Below, piece by piece: positions 1 through 7,420 of a stretch of DNA of 45,011 bases. A program made the translations under genes and the position numbers. Within the stretch, counting starts at the first letter, position 1; the number at the start of each line of letters is the position of its first letter. This DNA comes from Pseudomonadota bacterium. GTDB lineage: Bacteria > Pseudomonadota > Gammaproteobacteria > Xanthomonadales > Rhodanobacteraceae. Under the pieces are notes generated by a model, which did no database searches, had not been told where the DNA came from, and saw nothing but the letters and a program-made list of their open reading frames with translations. The stretch lies in NCBI GenBank assembly GCA_021793575.1, contig JAJYSM010000013.1:16469-61479 (forward strand). Reading direction: 5' to 3'.

Positions 1-1
1 C

Positions 2-247
2 GACGAGGCCGGCAGTGACGAAAAGCTGGTGGTGATCCCGATCGCCAAGGTGTTTGCCGGCTATGCCCACATCACCGACATGAACGGCGTGTCGGGGCAC
101 TGGCTGGAACGCATCGGCCACTTCTTCGAGCACTACAAGGACCTGGAGAAGGGCAAGTGGGTGAAGCTGGAAGGCTGGGTCAGCGCCGACGAGGCGAAAG
201 CCGAGATCCTGGCCGGCGTGCAGCGCTACCAGCTCGAACAGCACTGA
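2..247 (+). CDS. ppa: Inorganic pyrophosphatase, C-terminal part (5' truncated by window edge)
   Basis: The last 81 residues of a soluble family I inorganic pyrophosphatase, which hydrolyses pyrophosphate to phosphate in the cytoplasm and pulls biosynthetic reactions forward. The family-typical tail is visible: an Asp-Glu-Ala run, VIPIAKVFAGYAHI, then RIGHFFEHYKDLEKGKWVK, the region that lines the active site and trimer contacts. The gene runs off the left edge, so its start and the N-terminal catalytic Asp cluster are not seen. The stop codon (245-247) overlaps the first base of a five-hairpin repeat array, which probably forms its 3' untranslated region. Confidence 0.93.
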   Translation, partial: DEAGSDEKLVVIPIAKVFAGYAHITDMNGVSGHWLERIGHFFEHYKDLEKGKWVKLEGWVSADEAKAEILAGVQRYQLEQH

Positions 248-388
248 GAGGTTGTGACTATTCAACCTCTCAAGCCGGCCAGGGATGGCCGGTCGCGGAT
301 CGGGCACGCAAGTGCCTGATTCGCGTGAGCGAGTCCAGACATGCGCCGGACTCGCGATGGAAGAAAACCACAGGAAGTGGTTTTCTTG
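247..388 (+). repeat. Array of five consecutive hairpins directly after ppa
   Basis: Five perfect or near-perfect inverted repeats follow one another with little space between them. (1) AGAGGTTG 247-254 with CAACCTCT 263-270. (2) CCGGCC 275-280 with GGCCGG 287-292, loop AGGGAT. (3) A 14-bp stem, 294-307 with 312-325 (two G-T pairs), loop GCAA. (4) GCGAGTCC 329-336 with GGACTCGC 348-355. (5) AAGAAAACCAC 361-371 with GTGGTTTTCTT 377-387, loop AGGAA. No long T-run follows, so it is not a classic terminator. Hairpin 2 carries ANGGA in a six-base loop and hairpin 5 an AGGA loop, like CsrA/RsmA sites. The strand assumes co-transcription with ppa. The rest of the gap to 462 shows nothing. Confidence 0.75.
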
Positions 389-461
389 ACAAGCACTGGG
401 CGCACGCTGATCCCGCGGCTTGCGCGGCGGGGATGGCGCCCCGCCGCGCCGCCCGCCGCCA

Positions 462-1061
462 TCAGCCGTGCTTGCGGCCGGGCGGCTTCCTCGGCGATGC
501 CGGCTTGGCCGGCTCGCCTTGCTTGCCCAGATCTTCCAGCAGGGTGTTCATGTCCTCGGCGTGCTCCTCCTCCATCGCCAGGATGCCTTCGAGCATACGT
601 CGGGTGGTCGGATCGTCGGTGCCGATGTAGTCGATGATCTCGCGGTAGCTGTCGATCGCGATGCGCTCGGCGATCAGATCCTCCCTGATCATGTCGACCA
701 GGTCATCGCCTTCGACGTAGTCGGCGTGGCTGCGGCTGAGCAGTCCCTCGGGCGACAGGTTCGGCTTGCCATCGAGCTGGGTGATGCGCTCGGCGATCAG
801 GTCGGCGTGTCCCTGCTCCTCGGTCGCATGCTGCAGGAATTCGGCCTTGATGCTCTGCGCGTGGATGCCCGACGCCATGTAGTAGTGGTACTTGTAACGC
901 AGCACGCAAACGAGTTCGGTCGCCAGCGCGTGGTTGAGCAGATTGACCACGGTGGGCCGGTCGGCGCTGTAGCCCGCCGTCATCGCGCCTCGCTCGATGT
1001 CCTTGCGCGCGCGCTTGCGGATGTTCTCGATGTCGCTGACGAACGGCTTGCTCTTGGCCAT
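462..1061 (-). CDS. Bacterioferritin-like diiron protein, probably without haem
   Basis: A 199-residue ferritin-like four-helix protein expected to bind and oxidise iron in the cytoplasm. The full diiron ligand set of the bacterioferritin type is present: E49, E82 with H85 (ExxH), E132, and E164 with H167 (ExxH). The 33-residue spacing between the first two Glu matches E. coli Bfr. Bfr has its haem-ligand Met right after the second Glu; here that place is Gln83, so haem binding is doubtful. The N-terminal extension of about 30 residues and the basic Pro-rich tail (about 183-199) are longer than in Bfr. I chose the Met at 1061 over the one at 1094 because a GGGAGCAGG stretch lies just upstream. 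It is a single gene, convergent with ppa. Confidence 0.85.
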   Translation of the reverse strand: MAKSKPFVSDIENIRKRARKDIERGAMTAGYSADRPTVVNLLNHALATELVCVLRYKYHYYMASGIHAQSIKAEFLQHATEEQGHADLIAERITQLDGKPNLSPEGLLSRSHADYVEGDDLVDMIREDLIAERIAIDSYREIIDYIGTDDPTTRRMLEGILAMEEEHAEDMNTLLEDLGKQGEPAKPASPRKPPGRKHG

Positions 1062-1217
1062 GAACCTGCTCCCGCGCTGGATGGATGCGGGCATCGGCAG
1101 GAACCACGCACCGATGCCACCGAAACCCGGGCAGGTTAGGCAGCCGCGCGCAAAAGCCAGGTGAAGGGCCGCGATCGGAAAGCTGGCATGCTTGCGCCGC
1201 AGTGCAGGCGCCGTGCC

Positions 1218-1868
1218 TCAGCGCGGGCGATAGGCACGCAGGAAGGTGGCCACGCCGGCCCGCGCCATCTCTGCGATCTCGGCCGCCGCAGTAGCCGGGC
1301 ATTCGTCGCAGGCAAACAGCCGACGCAGCAGCAGGTCGCCCTTGATCAGCGAGAAAAACTGCACGCTGGCAGTCCTGACCTCGGCGATCTCCAACGCGCC
1401 ATGCTCGGCCGCCTGCCGCAGCAGGCGCTCCATCAGGCCATGCGTGCGCGCCGGCCCCTCTTCCCACAGCAGCTTGCCGTAGCGGGGGTTGCCCTGGCGG
1501 CAGTCGCTGAGAATGGCGCGGAAAGTGCCGACATTTTCCGCCTCGCAATCGATCCGCATGTGCGCTTGCGCGATCGTATGCAGGGTCTCGCCGATATCCA
1601 CCTGCGGGTCGAAAGCGTAGATATCCTCCGGCAGCAGGTCGCGGATGCGCGAGCGGATGACCTCACGGAACAGGTTGTCCTTGTCCCCGAAATGGCTGTA
1701 GACGGTGAGCTTGGATACCCCGGCATCGGCAGCGATCGCGTCCATGCTGGTGCCGGCGAAGGCATTGCGGATGAACAGCGCCTTGGCTGCCGCCAGAATC
1801 GCCGCACGCTTCTCCATATCCTTCGGGCGGCCCGGCCCCTGGGGTTTGATTTGCGCGCTGACAGACAT
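1218..1868 (-). CDS. TetR/AcrR-family transcriptional regulator
   Basis: A 216-residue TetR-type repressor. The N-terminal DNA-binding domain (about residues 15-65) shows the family pattern: RAAILAAAKALF, then GTSMDAIAADAGVSKLTVYSHFGDKDNLF, a helix-turn-helix ending in the YxHFxxKxxLF signature. The rest is a helical ligand and dimer domain of unknown ligand, of the TetR_C_7/AefR-like kind. It is divergent from the pcm-tolC pair and separated by about 257 bp, so a natural guess is that it controls itself and tolC. A GGTGAG ribosome site precedes the ATG, and a good sigma-70 promoter lies upstream at 1902-1930. Confidence 0.9.
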   Translation of the reverse strand: MSVSAQIKPQGPGRPKDMEKRAAILAAAKALFIRNAFAGTSMDAIAADAGVSKLTVYSHFGDKDNLFREVIRSRIRDLLPEDIYAFDPQVDIGETLHTIAQAHMRIDCEAENVGTFRAILSDCRQGNPRYGKLLWEEGPARTHGLMERLLRQAAEHGALEIAEVRTASVQFFSLIKGDLLLRRLFACDECPATAAAEIAEMARAGVATFLRAYRPR

Positions 1869-1901
1869 GCTCTCACCTTCACAAATGGTGCTGACCGCTT
1901 T

Positions 1902-1930
1902 ATTATACGCAACGGTTCATTTATTTTCCA
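1902..1930 (-). promoter_or_regulatory. Likely sigma-70 promoter of the tetR gene
   Basis: On the minus strand a perfect -10 TATAAT (1902-1907) has TGGAAA (1925-1930, 4 of 6 to TTGACA) at 17-bp spacing. The local sequence is clearly more AT-rich than its surroundings. The remainder of the 1869-2125 gap must hold the pcm promoter, but I see no convincing hexamers for it and no clear operator palindrome. Confidence 0.6.
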
Positions 1931-2125
1931 GAATGATGCTGCCGCGCATTCAACCCGCCCTGCGGTCCCGGTGCAACGGCACAGCCGGCGGATGACGGCC
2001 GTCAGCATCAGCCGATGACTTCCGGCACTTCGTGGCTTGCCGCGCAGGCCGCAGGCTTGTCATTGTCGGAACTGCGCTGCGCACTTACCCTTTTCGACCT
2101 CTTCAGATACGCAAGGAACCCGGAC

Positions 2126-2785
2126 ATGGCGATGAACTTCGAGCAGTCTCGACAGAGCATGGTGGAAAGCCAGCTGCGTCCCTGGGAAGTGCTGGACGGC
2201 CGCGTGTTGGAGGTGCTCGGGCGCGTGCGTCGCGAGGATTTCGTGGCGGCGGCGCATCGCCAACTGGCCTTCGCCGACTTGTGCCTGCCGTTGGGCCATG
2301 GGGAAGTGATGATGAAGCCGGTGGTCGAGGGACGCGTGCTGCAGGCGCTGGATCTGCTGCCCGGTGATCACGTGCTGGAGATCGGTACTGGCTCCGGCTT
2401 TCTCACCGCCTGCCTGGCCGGGCTGTCAGCACAGGTGACCAGCGTGGACATCCATGCCGATTTCACCGCGAGCGCCGGCCTGCGGCTGCATGCCGCAGGC
2501 ATCGGCAACGCCACCTTGCGCACCGGCGAAGCCGTGAGCGAATGGCAGCCAAGCGGCCTGTTCGATGCACTGGTGGTCACCGGCGCGGTGTTCGCCGTGC
2601 CGCCGCGCTGGCTGGCCTGGCTCAAGCCCGGCGGGCGGATGGTGGTGGTGCGCGGCCAGTCGCCGGTGCAGCACGCCACCCTGCTGACCCACGAGGGCGG
2701 CGGCCGCTACCGCGAGGAGATCCTGTTCGAAACCGATCTGCCGTATCTGACCCACGCCGAGCCGCCGCCGCGCTTCGTCTTCTGA
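2126..2785 (+). CDS. Protein-L-isoaspartate O-methyltransferase family protein
   Basis: A 219-residue SAM-dependent methyltransferase of the PCMT family, whose classical role is repair of isoaspartyl residues in aged proteins. The N-terminal family part reads SRQSMVESQLRPWEVLD and then RVRREDFV. The SAM-binding motif I is VLEIGTGSGFLTACLAG (about residues 77-93), followed by an acidic strand end (VTSVDIH) and GGRMVVVRG. It is a divergent Pcm subgroup often found upstream of tolC in Xanthomonadales, so isoaspartate specificity is inferred, not shown. The start is the ATG after AAGGAA (2112-2117). A longer open frame to 2015 has no support. The tolC start follows 38 bp after its stop, so the two are probably co-transcribed. 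Confidence 0.85.
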   Translation: MAMNFEQSRQSMVESQLRPWEVLDGRVLEVLGRVRREDFVAAAHRQLAFADLCLPLGHGEVMMKPVVEGRVLQALDLLPGDHVLEIGTGSGFLTACLAGLSAQVTSVDIHADFTASAGLRLHAAGIGNATLRTGEAVSEWQPSGLFDALVVTGAVFAVPPRWLAWLKPGGRMVVVRGQSPVQHATLLTHEGGGRYREEILFETDLPYLTHAEPPPRFVF

Positions 2786-2823
2786 TCCCATTTCCCGACC
2801 GCTCGCTCCCCATGAGGCACCCC

Positions 2824-4173
2824 ATGCGTTTGAAGCTGCTCACCTTCGCCCTGGCCATGGCCGTCATGTCGCTGCCCAGCCACGGCGAGGATCTGCTGGA
2901 TGCCTACCGCCAGGCGCGCGCCAACGATCCGGTGCTGTCGCAGGCCGACGCCACGCGGCTGTCCACCGGCGAAGGCGTCGCCCAGGCGCGCGCGCTGCTG
3001 CTGCCGCAGATATCGGCCGGCCTCACGCTGAGCCAGGCCCACGGCGGCGGCCGCAGCACCTTCCAGAATCCGAACAGCCCCGGCACCTTCATCAGCACCG
3101 CCCAGTTCAGCCACTCCCGCACGCGCAGCATCAGCGGCACCGTCAGCCAGACCATCTTCGACTTCAGCAAGTACGCCAACCTGAAGGCAGCACACTCGGC
3201 CGCCAGTGCCCAGGACGAGGCCTACGAGGCCGCACAGCAGGACCTGTTCGTGCGCGTGGCCACCGCATATTTCGGCGTGCTGACCAGCGAGGACCAGCTG
3301 GTCTACGCCAAGGCCAACCAGGATGCCTTCAAGCAGCAGTACGAGCAGTCCGACCAGCGCTACAAGGTGGGCCTGGCGGCGATCACCGACGTGTACCAGG
3401 CCAAGGCCTATTACGAGGCGGCCAGGGCGCAGACGGTGACCGCGCAGAACACCCTCAACGACGCGCGCGAGGCGCTCACGCAGATCACCGGCGAGCCCAC
3501 CGGCCACCTGAAGAAGCTGCGCGACGACCTGCCGCTGCAGCCGCCGGTGCCCGACGACCAGGACAGCTGGGTCAAGCAGGCGCTGCAGACCAATCCCAAC
3601 CTGCTGGCGCAACGCGACAACGTGGAAACGGCCGAGCACAACATCACCGCGGCGCGCGCGGGCCACCTGCCCACCATCAGCGCCGACCTCAGCTACGGCA
3701 AGAGCGCCAGCTGGTATCAGAACGCCAATATCCACAGCAACAACACCAACTGGCCCACCGTCGGCGTCACCCTGAGCGTGCCGATCTTCTCCGGCGGCGC
3801 GACCCAGTCGCGCGTGCGCCAGTCGATCTACCAGCGCGACGCCGCCGCCGACGGCATGGAAGCCCAACGCCGCCAGGTGATCCGCGACACGCTCAACTAT
3901 TTCCGCTCGGTGAATGCCGGCATCAGCCAGGTGGAATCGGGCAAGTCGTCCGTCGAAGCCGGCCAGAAGGCGCTGGATGCGACCCGCGCCGGCTTCAGCG
4001 TGGGCACCAAGACGATCACCGACGTGCTGCTGTCGATCCAGACGCTCACCTCATCGGAAAGCAGCTACTCGCAGGCGCGCCATCAGTTCATCCTCAACAA
4101 GCTGCTGCTGGAGCAGGCCGCAGGCACCGCCGGTCTGAAGGACCTGGAGGCGATCAACGCGCTGCTGCAGTAA
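2824..4173 (+). CDS. tolC: TolC-family outer membrane efflux channel
   Basis: A 449-residue outer membrane channel of the TolC family, the exit duct for tripartite efflux pumps and type I secretion. It has a signal peptide (about residues 1-21, MRLKLLTFALAMAVMSL then SHGED) and the two internally repeated OEP halves: DLLDAYRQARANDPVLSQA early on, VGLAAITDVYQAKAYYEAARAQ near residue 190, and the matching VGTKTITDVLLSIQTL near residue 395. These are the conserved helical hairpins of the periplasmic tunnel. The ATG at 2824 is preferred over the one at 2812 because GAGG (2814-2817) sits at proper distance only from 2824. No pump or adaptor gene is nearby, so partners are encoded elsewhere. Confidence 0.93.
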   Translation: MRLKLLTFALAMAVMSLPSHGEDLLDAYRQARANDPVLSQADATRLSTGEGVAQARALLLPQISAGLTLSQAHGGGRSTFQNPNSPGTFISTAQFSHSRTRSISGTVSQTIFDFSKYANLKAAHSAASAQDEAYEAAQQDLFVRVATAYFGVLTSEDQLVYAKANQDAFKQQYEQSDQRYKVGLAAITDVYQAKAYYEAARAQTVTAQNTLNDAREALTQITGEPTGHLKKLRDDLPLQPPVPDDQDSWVKQALQTNPNLLAQRDNVETAEHNITAARAGHLPTISADLSYGKSASWYQNANIHSNNTNWPTVGVTLSVPIFSGGATQSRVRQSIYQRDAAADGMEAQRRQVIRDTLNYFRSVNAGISQVESGKSSVEAGQKALDATRAGFSVGTKTITDVLLSIQTLTSSESSYSQARHQFILNKLLLEQAAGTAGLKDLEAINALLQ

Positions 4174-4194
4174 CCCGCAGCGCGACCTTCCATC

Positions 4195-4220
4195 ACGGCC
4201 GGGCAAGTCCCGGCCGTTTT
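4195..4220 (+). terminator. Intrinsic terminator after tolC
   Basis: A perfect 9-bp stem ACGGCCGGG (4195-4203) with CCCGGCCGT (4209-4217), a five-base loop CAAGT, and further T residues (4218-4220). It sits between the convergent tolC and waaA ends and could act in both directions, though the T-run favours the plus strand. Confidence 0.8.
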
Positions 4221-4246
4221 CATTGAGGTAGCCGGTGGCCGCCGGC

Positions 4247-5512
4247 CTATTCCTGCAGCAGCGTGTCGATCAGCTGCATGATGCGCCCCACCGCGCCGCG
4301 CTCGCGTTCGAACACCTGCTGCGCCGCCCGGCCCATGCGCCGACGCTTGTCCGGATCGCGCAGCAGCCGCAGCACCTCCTGCCCCAGGCGCGGGGAGTCG
4401 GCCACCCGCTCGGCGCCGCCCTGGTCGATCAGGCTGCGGGTGATCTCCTCGAAGTTGAAAGTGTGCGGTCCCACCAGCACGGGCGTGGAAAGTGCCGCCG
4501 GCTCGAGCACGTTGTGGCCGCCGATCGGTACCAGGCTGCCGCCCACGAAGGCGACCTCCGCCGCGGCGAAAAATGGCATCAGCTGCCCCATCGCATCGAT
4601 CACGAACACCTGATGAGCGGGCGACGGCACACCGTCGGCGCGGCGCGTACCCACCGCAAAACCGAGGCTGCGCACTGAATGTTCCACCAGCCGGAAGCGC
4701 TCCGGATGACGCGGTGCCAGCAGCAGCAGCGCATCAGGCATCCGCTTGAGCACCTGCAGATGCGCTTCGAGCACGGCCATTTCCTCACCCTCATGGGTGC
4801 TCGCCGCCATCCAGACCGGACGGCGCGGACCCCAGTGTTCGCGCATGGCCGCGCCCTCGGCCACGGCGCCGTGCGGTATCGGCATGTCGAACTTCATGTT
4901 GCCGGTGACCAGCAGCTGCTGCGGATCGGCGCCCAGCAGTCGATAGCGGGCGGCATCGGTGCGCGACTGCGCGGCAATTTGGCGCACGCAGCGCAGCGCC
5001 GAGCGCACGATCCCGCGCATCGGCAGGTAGCCGCGCAGCGAGCGCTCGGACAATCGCGCATTGACGATCATCAGCGGAATGCCGCGGCGACGGCAGGCAA
5101 AGTAGAGGTTCGGCCAGATCTCGGTTTCCACGATCAGCGCCAGTCGCGGTCGCGTGCGTTGCAGAAAGCGGCGCACCGCGAACGGCAGGTCGTACGGCAG
5201 GTACACATGAAACACGCTGTCGCCGAACAGCTGGTGCACGCGTGCGGTGCCGGTCGGGGTGACCGTGGTGATCACCAGCGGCGCGTTCGGATAATCCCGG
5301 CGCAGCGCCTTGATCAGTGGCTCGGCCGCATTGACCTCACCCACCGATACCGCGTGCACCCACAGGCTGCCACTGAAGCCGGGCGCCTCGAAGAAGCCGA
5401 AGCGCTCGGGCCAGCGCCGGCGATAGGGACGCGAGCGCACCCCGCGCGCCAGCAGCCGCAGCACCAGCAGCGGCGTCACCAGATACATCGCGAGGGTATA
5501 GAGGTAACGCAA
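4247..5512 (-). CDS. waaA: 3-deoxy-D-manno-octulosonic acid (Kdo) transferase
   Basis: About 421 residues. WaaA adds Kdo from CMP-Kdo to lipid IVA at the inner face of the inner membrane, the first step of LPS inner core building. Visible features are an N-terminal membrane anchor (YLYTLAMYLVTPLLVLRLL), the RRWPERFGFF region, SLWVHAVSVGEVNAA with the family's catalytic Glu, VETEIWPN, NARLSERS, and the C-terminal GGSLVPIGGHNVLEPA GT-B signature for CMP-sugar binding. There is no ATG at the family-typical start. The choices are TTG at 5512, with GGGAG seven bases upstream, or TTG at 5518, where the same GGGAG is too close. I chose 5512. A TATACT -10 lies upstream on the minus strand. It opens the LPS region. 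Confidence 0.93.
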   Translation of the reverse strand: MRYLYTLAMYLVTPLLVLRLLARGVRSRPYRRRWPERFGFFEAPGFSGSLWVHAVSVGEVNAAEPLIKALRRDYPNAPLVITTVTPTGTARVHQLFGDSVFHVYLPYDLPFAVRRFLQRTRPRLALIVETEIWPNLYFACRRRGIPLMIVNARLSERSLRGYLPMRGIVRSALRCVRQIAAQSRTDAARYRLLGADPQQLLVTGNMKFDMPIPHGAVAEGAAMREHWGPRRPVWMAASTHEGEEMAVLEAHLQVLKRMPDALLLLAPRHPERFRLVEHSVRSLGFAVGTRRADGVPSPAHQVFVIDAMGQLMPFFAAAEVAFVGGSLVPIGGHNVLEPAALSTPVLVGPHTFNFEEITRSLIDQGGAERVADSPRLGQEVLRLLRDPDKRRRMGRAAQQVFERERGAVGRIMQLIDTLLQE

Positions 5513-5604
5513 GCTCAAGCTCCCGGTTCAACGCGGCAGTATAGGAGAGCGCGCCGAGCGAACCGGCATGGCCAGCTGCGAGCGTGCGTAACGTCGCGCT
5601 CCAC

Positions 5605-5610
5605 TACAAT
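5605..5610 (+). promoter_or_regulatory. -10 element, probably giving a leaderless acyltransferase mRNA
   Basis: TACAAT ends 7 bases before the ATG at 5618, so transcription would begin at or next to that start codon. No Shine-Dalgarno sequence is present. The alternative in-frame ATG at 5609 overlaps the hexamer itself and would not be transcribed from it. The -35 region is weak. Confidence 0.45.
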
Positions 5611-5617
5611 GCCGACG

Positions 5618-6544
5618 ATGCCCGGCCGCCTTCGCCCCTCCCTCACCCGCCCCCTGCTTTCACCGCGTCACTGGCTGGCATGGCTGGGCGTGGGCGTGAT
5701 CTGGCTGGTGGCACAGCTGCCCTACCGCGCGCTGCTCTGGCTGGGCCGTCGGCTGGGTGCCTTGATCGCGCGCATCCCCTCGGCGCGGCGGCGTATCGCC
5801 GAAGCCAACCTCGCGTTGTGCTTTCCCGAGCTCGATGTCGCCGCGCGACGGGCGTTGGTCGACGCCAACCTGCGCGACATCGGCCTCATGCTGGTGGAGT
5901 TCGCGCTCGGCTGGCTGGGCAGCGATCGACGCCTCGCCGGCATTCCGACCCGCATCGAGGGCCTGCAGCATTTGCAGGCGGCGCGCGCGCAGGGTCGCGG
6001 CGTACTGCTGGTCGGCGGCCATTTCTCGCATCTGGAGCTGTGCGCGCGGCTGGTCTCTCAGCGCATCCGCATCGCCGGCATGTACCGTGTCATGGATTCA
6101 CCGGTGTTCGAATGGACCGTGCTGCGCGCGCGCCTGCGCTACGCGGACGCGATGTTCGAGAAAGACGACCTCCGCGGCACGGTGAAATACCTGCGCGGCG
6201 GCGGCACGCTGTGGTACGCGCCGGACCAGGACATGCGCAGCAAGGAGGTGGTGTTCGCGCCGTTCTTCGGCGTGGCCGCGGCCACCATCACGGCGACCCA
6301 TCACCTGGCGCGGATGTCGGGCGCGGTGGTGATACCGTTCTTCCACCGGCGGCTGCCGCACGGCGGGGGCTATGCACTGCGGCTGGAGGCGCCGCTGGAA
6401 AATTTTCCGGGCCCGGATGTGCTGACCGATACCGCGCGGGTGAACGCGTGCATCGAGCAGATGGTGCGGGCGGCGCCGGAGCAGTACCTGTGGGTGCACA
6501 AGCGCTTCAAGACGCGGCCCGCCGGCGAGTCCGAGATCTATTGA
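5618..6544 (+). CDS. lpxL: LpxL/HtrB-family lipid A acyltransferase
   Basis: A 308-residue membrane-bound acyltransferase that transfers a secondary acyl chain from acyl-ACP to Kdo-lipid IVA. It has one N-terminal transmembrane helix (about residues 18-40: WLAWLGVGVIWLVAQLPY) and the catalytic HX4E motif as H135...E140 in GGHFSHLEL. Further family blocks are MYRVMDSPVFEW, GGGTLWYAPDQD, and ATHHLARMSGAVVIPFF near the end. The family is clear, but which paralogue (LpxL, LpxM or LpxP) cannot be told from sequence alone. It is divergent from waaA across about 105 bp, fitting shared control of inner-core and lipid A finishing. The start is discussed under the -10 element. Confidence 0.85.
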   Translation: MPGRLRPSLTRPLLSPRHWLAWLGVGVIWLVAQLPYRALLWLGRRLGALIARIPSARRRIAEANLALCFPELDVAARRALVDANLRDIGLMLVEFALGWLGSDRRLAGIPTRIEGLQHLQAARAQGRGVLLVGGHFSHLELCARLVSQRIRIAGMYRVMDSPVFEWTVLRARLRYADAMFEKDDLRGTVKYLRGGGTLWYAPDQDMRSKEVVFAPFFGVAAATITATHHLARMSGAVVIPFFHRRLPHGGGYALRLEAPLENFPGPDVLTDTARVNACIEQMVRAAPEQYLWVHKRFKTRPAGESEIY

Positions 6545-6673
6545 GCACACCTCGGCGGGGGTGCCGCCGGACCTGTCGACAGCCGCATGAAGACCCGCTC
6601 CGCTGCAATGAATTCCCCCGCCCGGGGCCACTCGACCCTCACCTGCCACATCATCGGCAAACGGAACCGACCC

Positions 6674-7420
6674 ATGGATCACGCCGCCTCTACGCCCAGC
6701 CGCGCCGTGCCGATCCTGATGTACCACAACATCGCCCAGGCGCCGCGTGGCCTGCGCGTCTATCGCAGCCTGTACGTCGGCCCCGGCGCGTTCGCGCGGC
6801 AGCTGGGGCTGCTGCGCCGGCTCGGCTACCGCGGGCTGTCGATGTCCGCCGCGATGCCCTACCTGCGCGGCGAGCAGCACGGCCGGATCGCCGTGATCAC
6901 GCTTGACGACGGCTATGTCGACAACCTGCAGCTGGCGCTGCCGATCCTGCAGCGCTGCGGCTTCAGCGCCACCTGCTACGTGGTCAGCGGCAGCATCGGC
7001 GAGCACAACCGCTGGGACGCGCAGCGCCTGGGTATCCGCAAGCCGCTGATGTCGCTGGACGAGCTGCGCCGCTGGCACGATGGCGGCATGGAGATCGGCG
7101 CACACACGCGCAGCCATCCGCGCCTGACCGAGTGCACCCAGCCGCAGCTGCGCGACGAGATCGGCGGCAGCAAGGCCGAGCTGGAGGATCGGCTGGGCCT
7201 GCCGGTGAACCAGTTCTGCTATCCCTACGGCGCCGCCGATGAGCGCATCGCCGCGATCACCCGCGAGGCCGGCTTTGCCGCCGCCACCACCACCGGGCGC
7301 GGCCGCGCGATGCCCGGCATGGACCTGTGGCGCCTGCCGCGGGTGCAGATCGCTCGGCACCACACGCTGGCGCATTTCGCCCTGCGCACGCTGACCGGCT
7401 ACGAGGATCGGCGCGCGTGA
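6674..7420 (+). CDS. NodB-type polysaccharide deacetylase
   Basis: A 248-residue protein with a NodB homology domain, which removes acetyl groups from N-acetylated sugars in polysaccharides. After VPILMYHNI (residues 12-20) comes the first motif TLDDGY with catalytic and metal Asp at 78 and 79. The metal-binding H144 and H148 are in GAHTRSHP. QFCYPYGA is the fourth family motif. No signal peptide or membrane helix is seen, suggesting a cytoplasmic substrate such as a lipid-linked or nucleotide-linked sugar intermediate. Its stop overlaps the next glycosyltransferase start by four bases (GTGA), so the two are translationally coupled. A role in trimming an LPS core sugar is inferred from context. 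The start is the ATG at 6674, with CGGAA upstream. Confidence 0.85.
   Translation: MDHAASTPSRAVPILMYHNIAQAPRGLRVYRSLYVGPGAFARQLGLLRRLGYRGLSMSAAMPYLRGEQHGRIAVITLDDGYVDNLQLALPILQRCGFSATCYVVSGSIGEHNRWDAQRLGIRKPLMSLDELRRWHDGGMEIGAHTRSHPRLTECTQPQLRDEIGGSKAELEDRLGLPVNQFCYPYGAADERIAAITREAGFAAATTTGRGRAMPGMDLWRLPRVQIARHHTLAHFALRTLTGYEDRRA

Noticed and set aside
5609..5611. ATG at 5609 as the acyltransferase start
   Set aside because: It overlaps the -10 hexamer, so it would not be on the mRNA made from that promoter.
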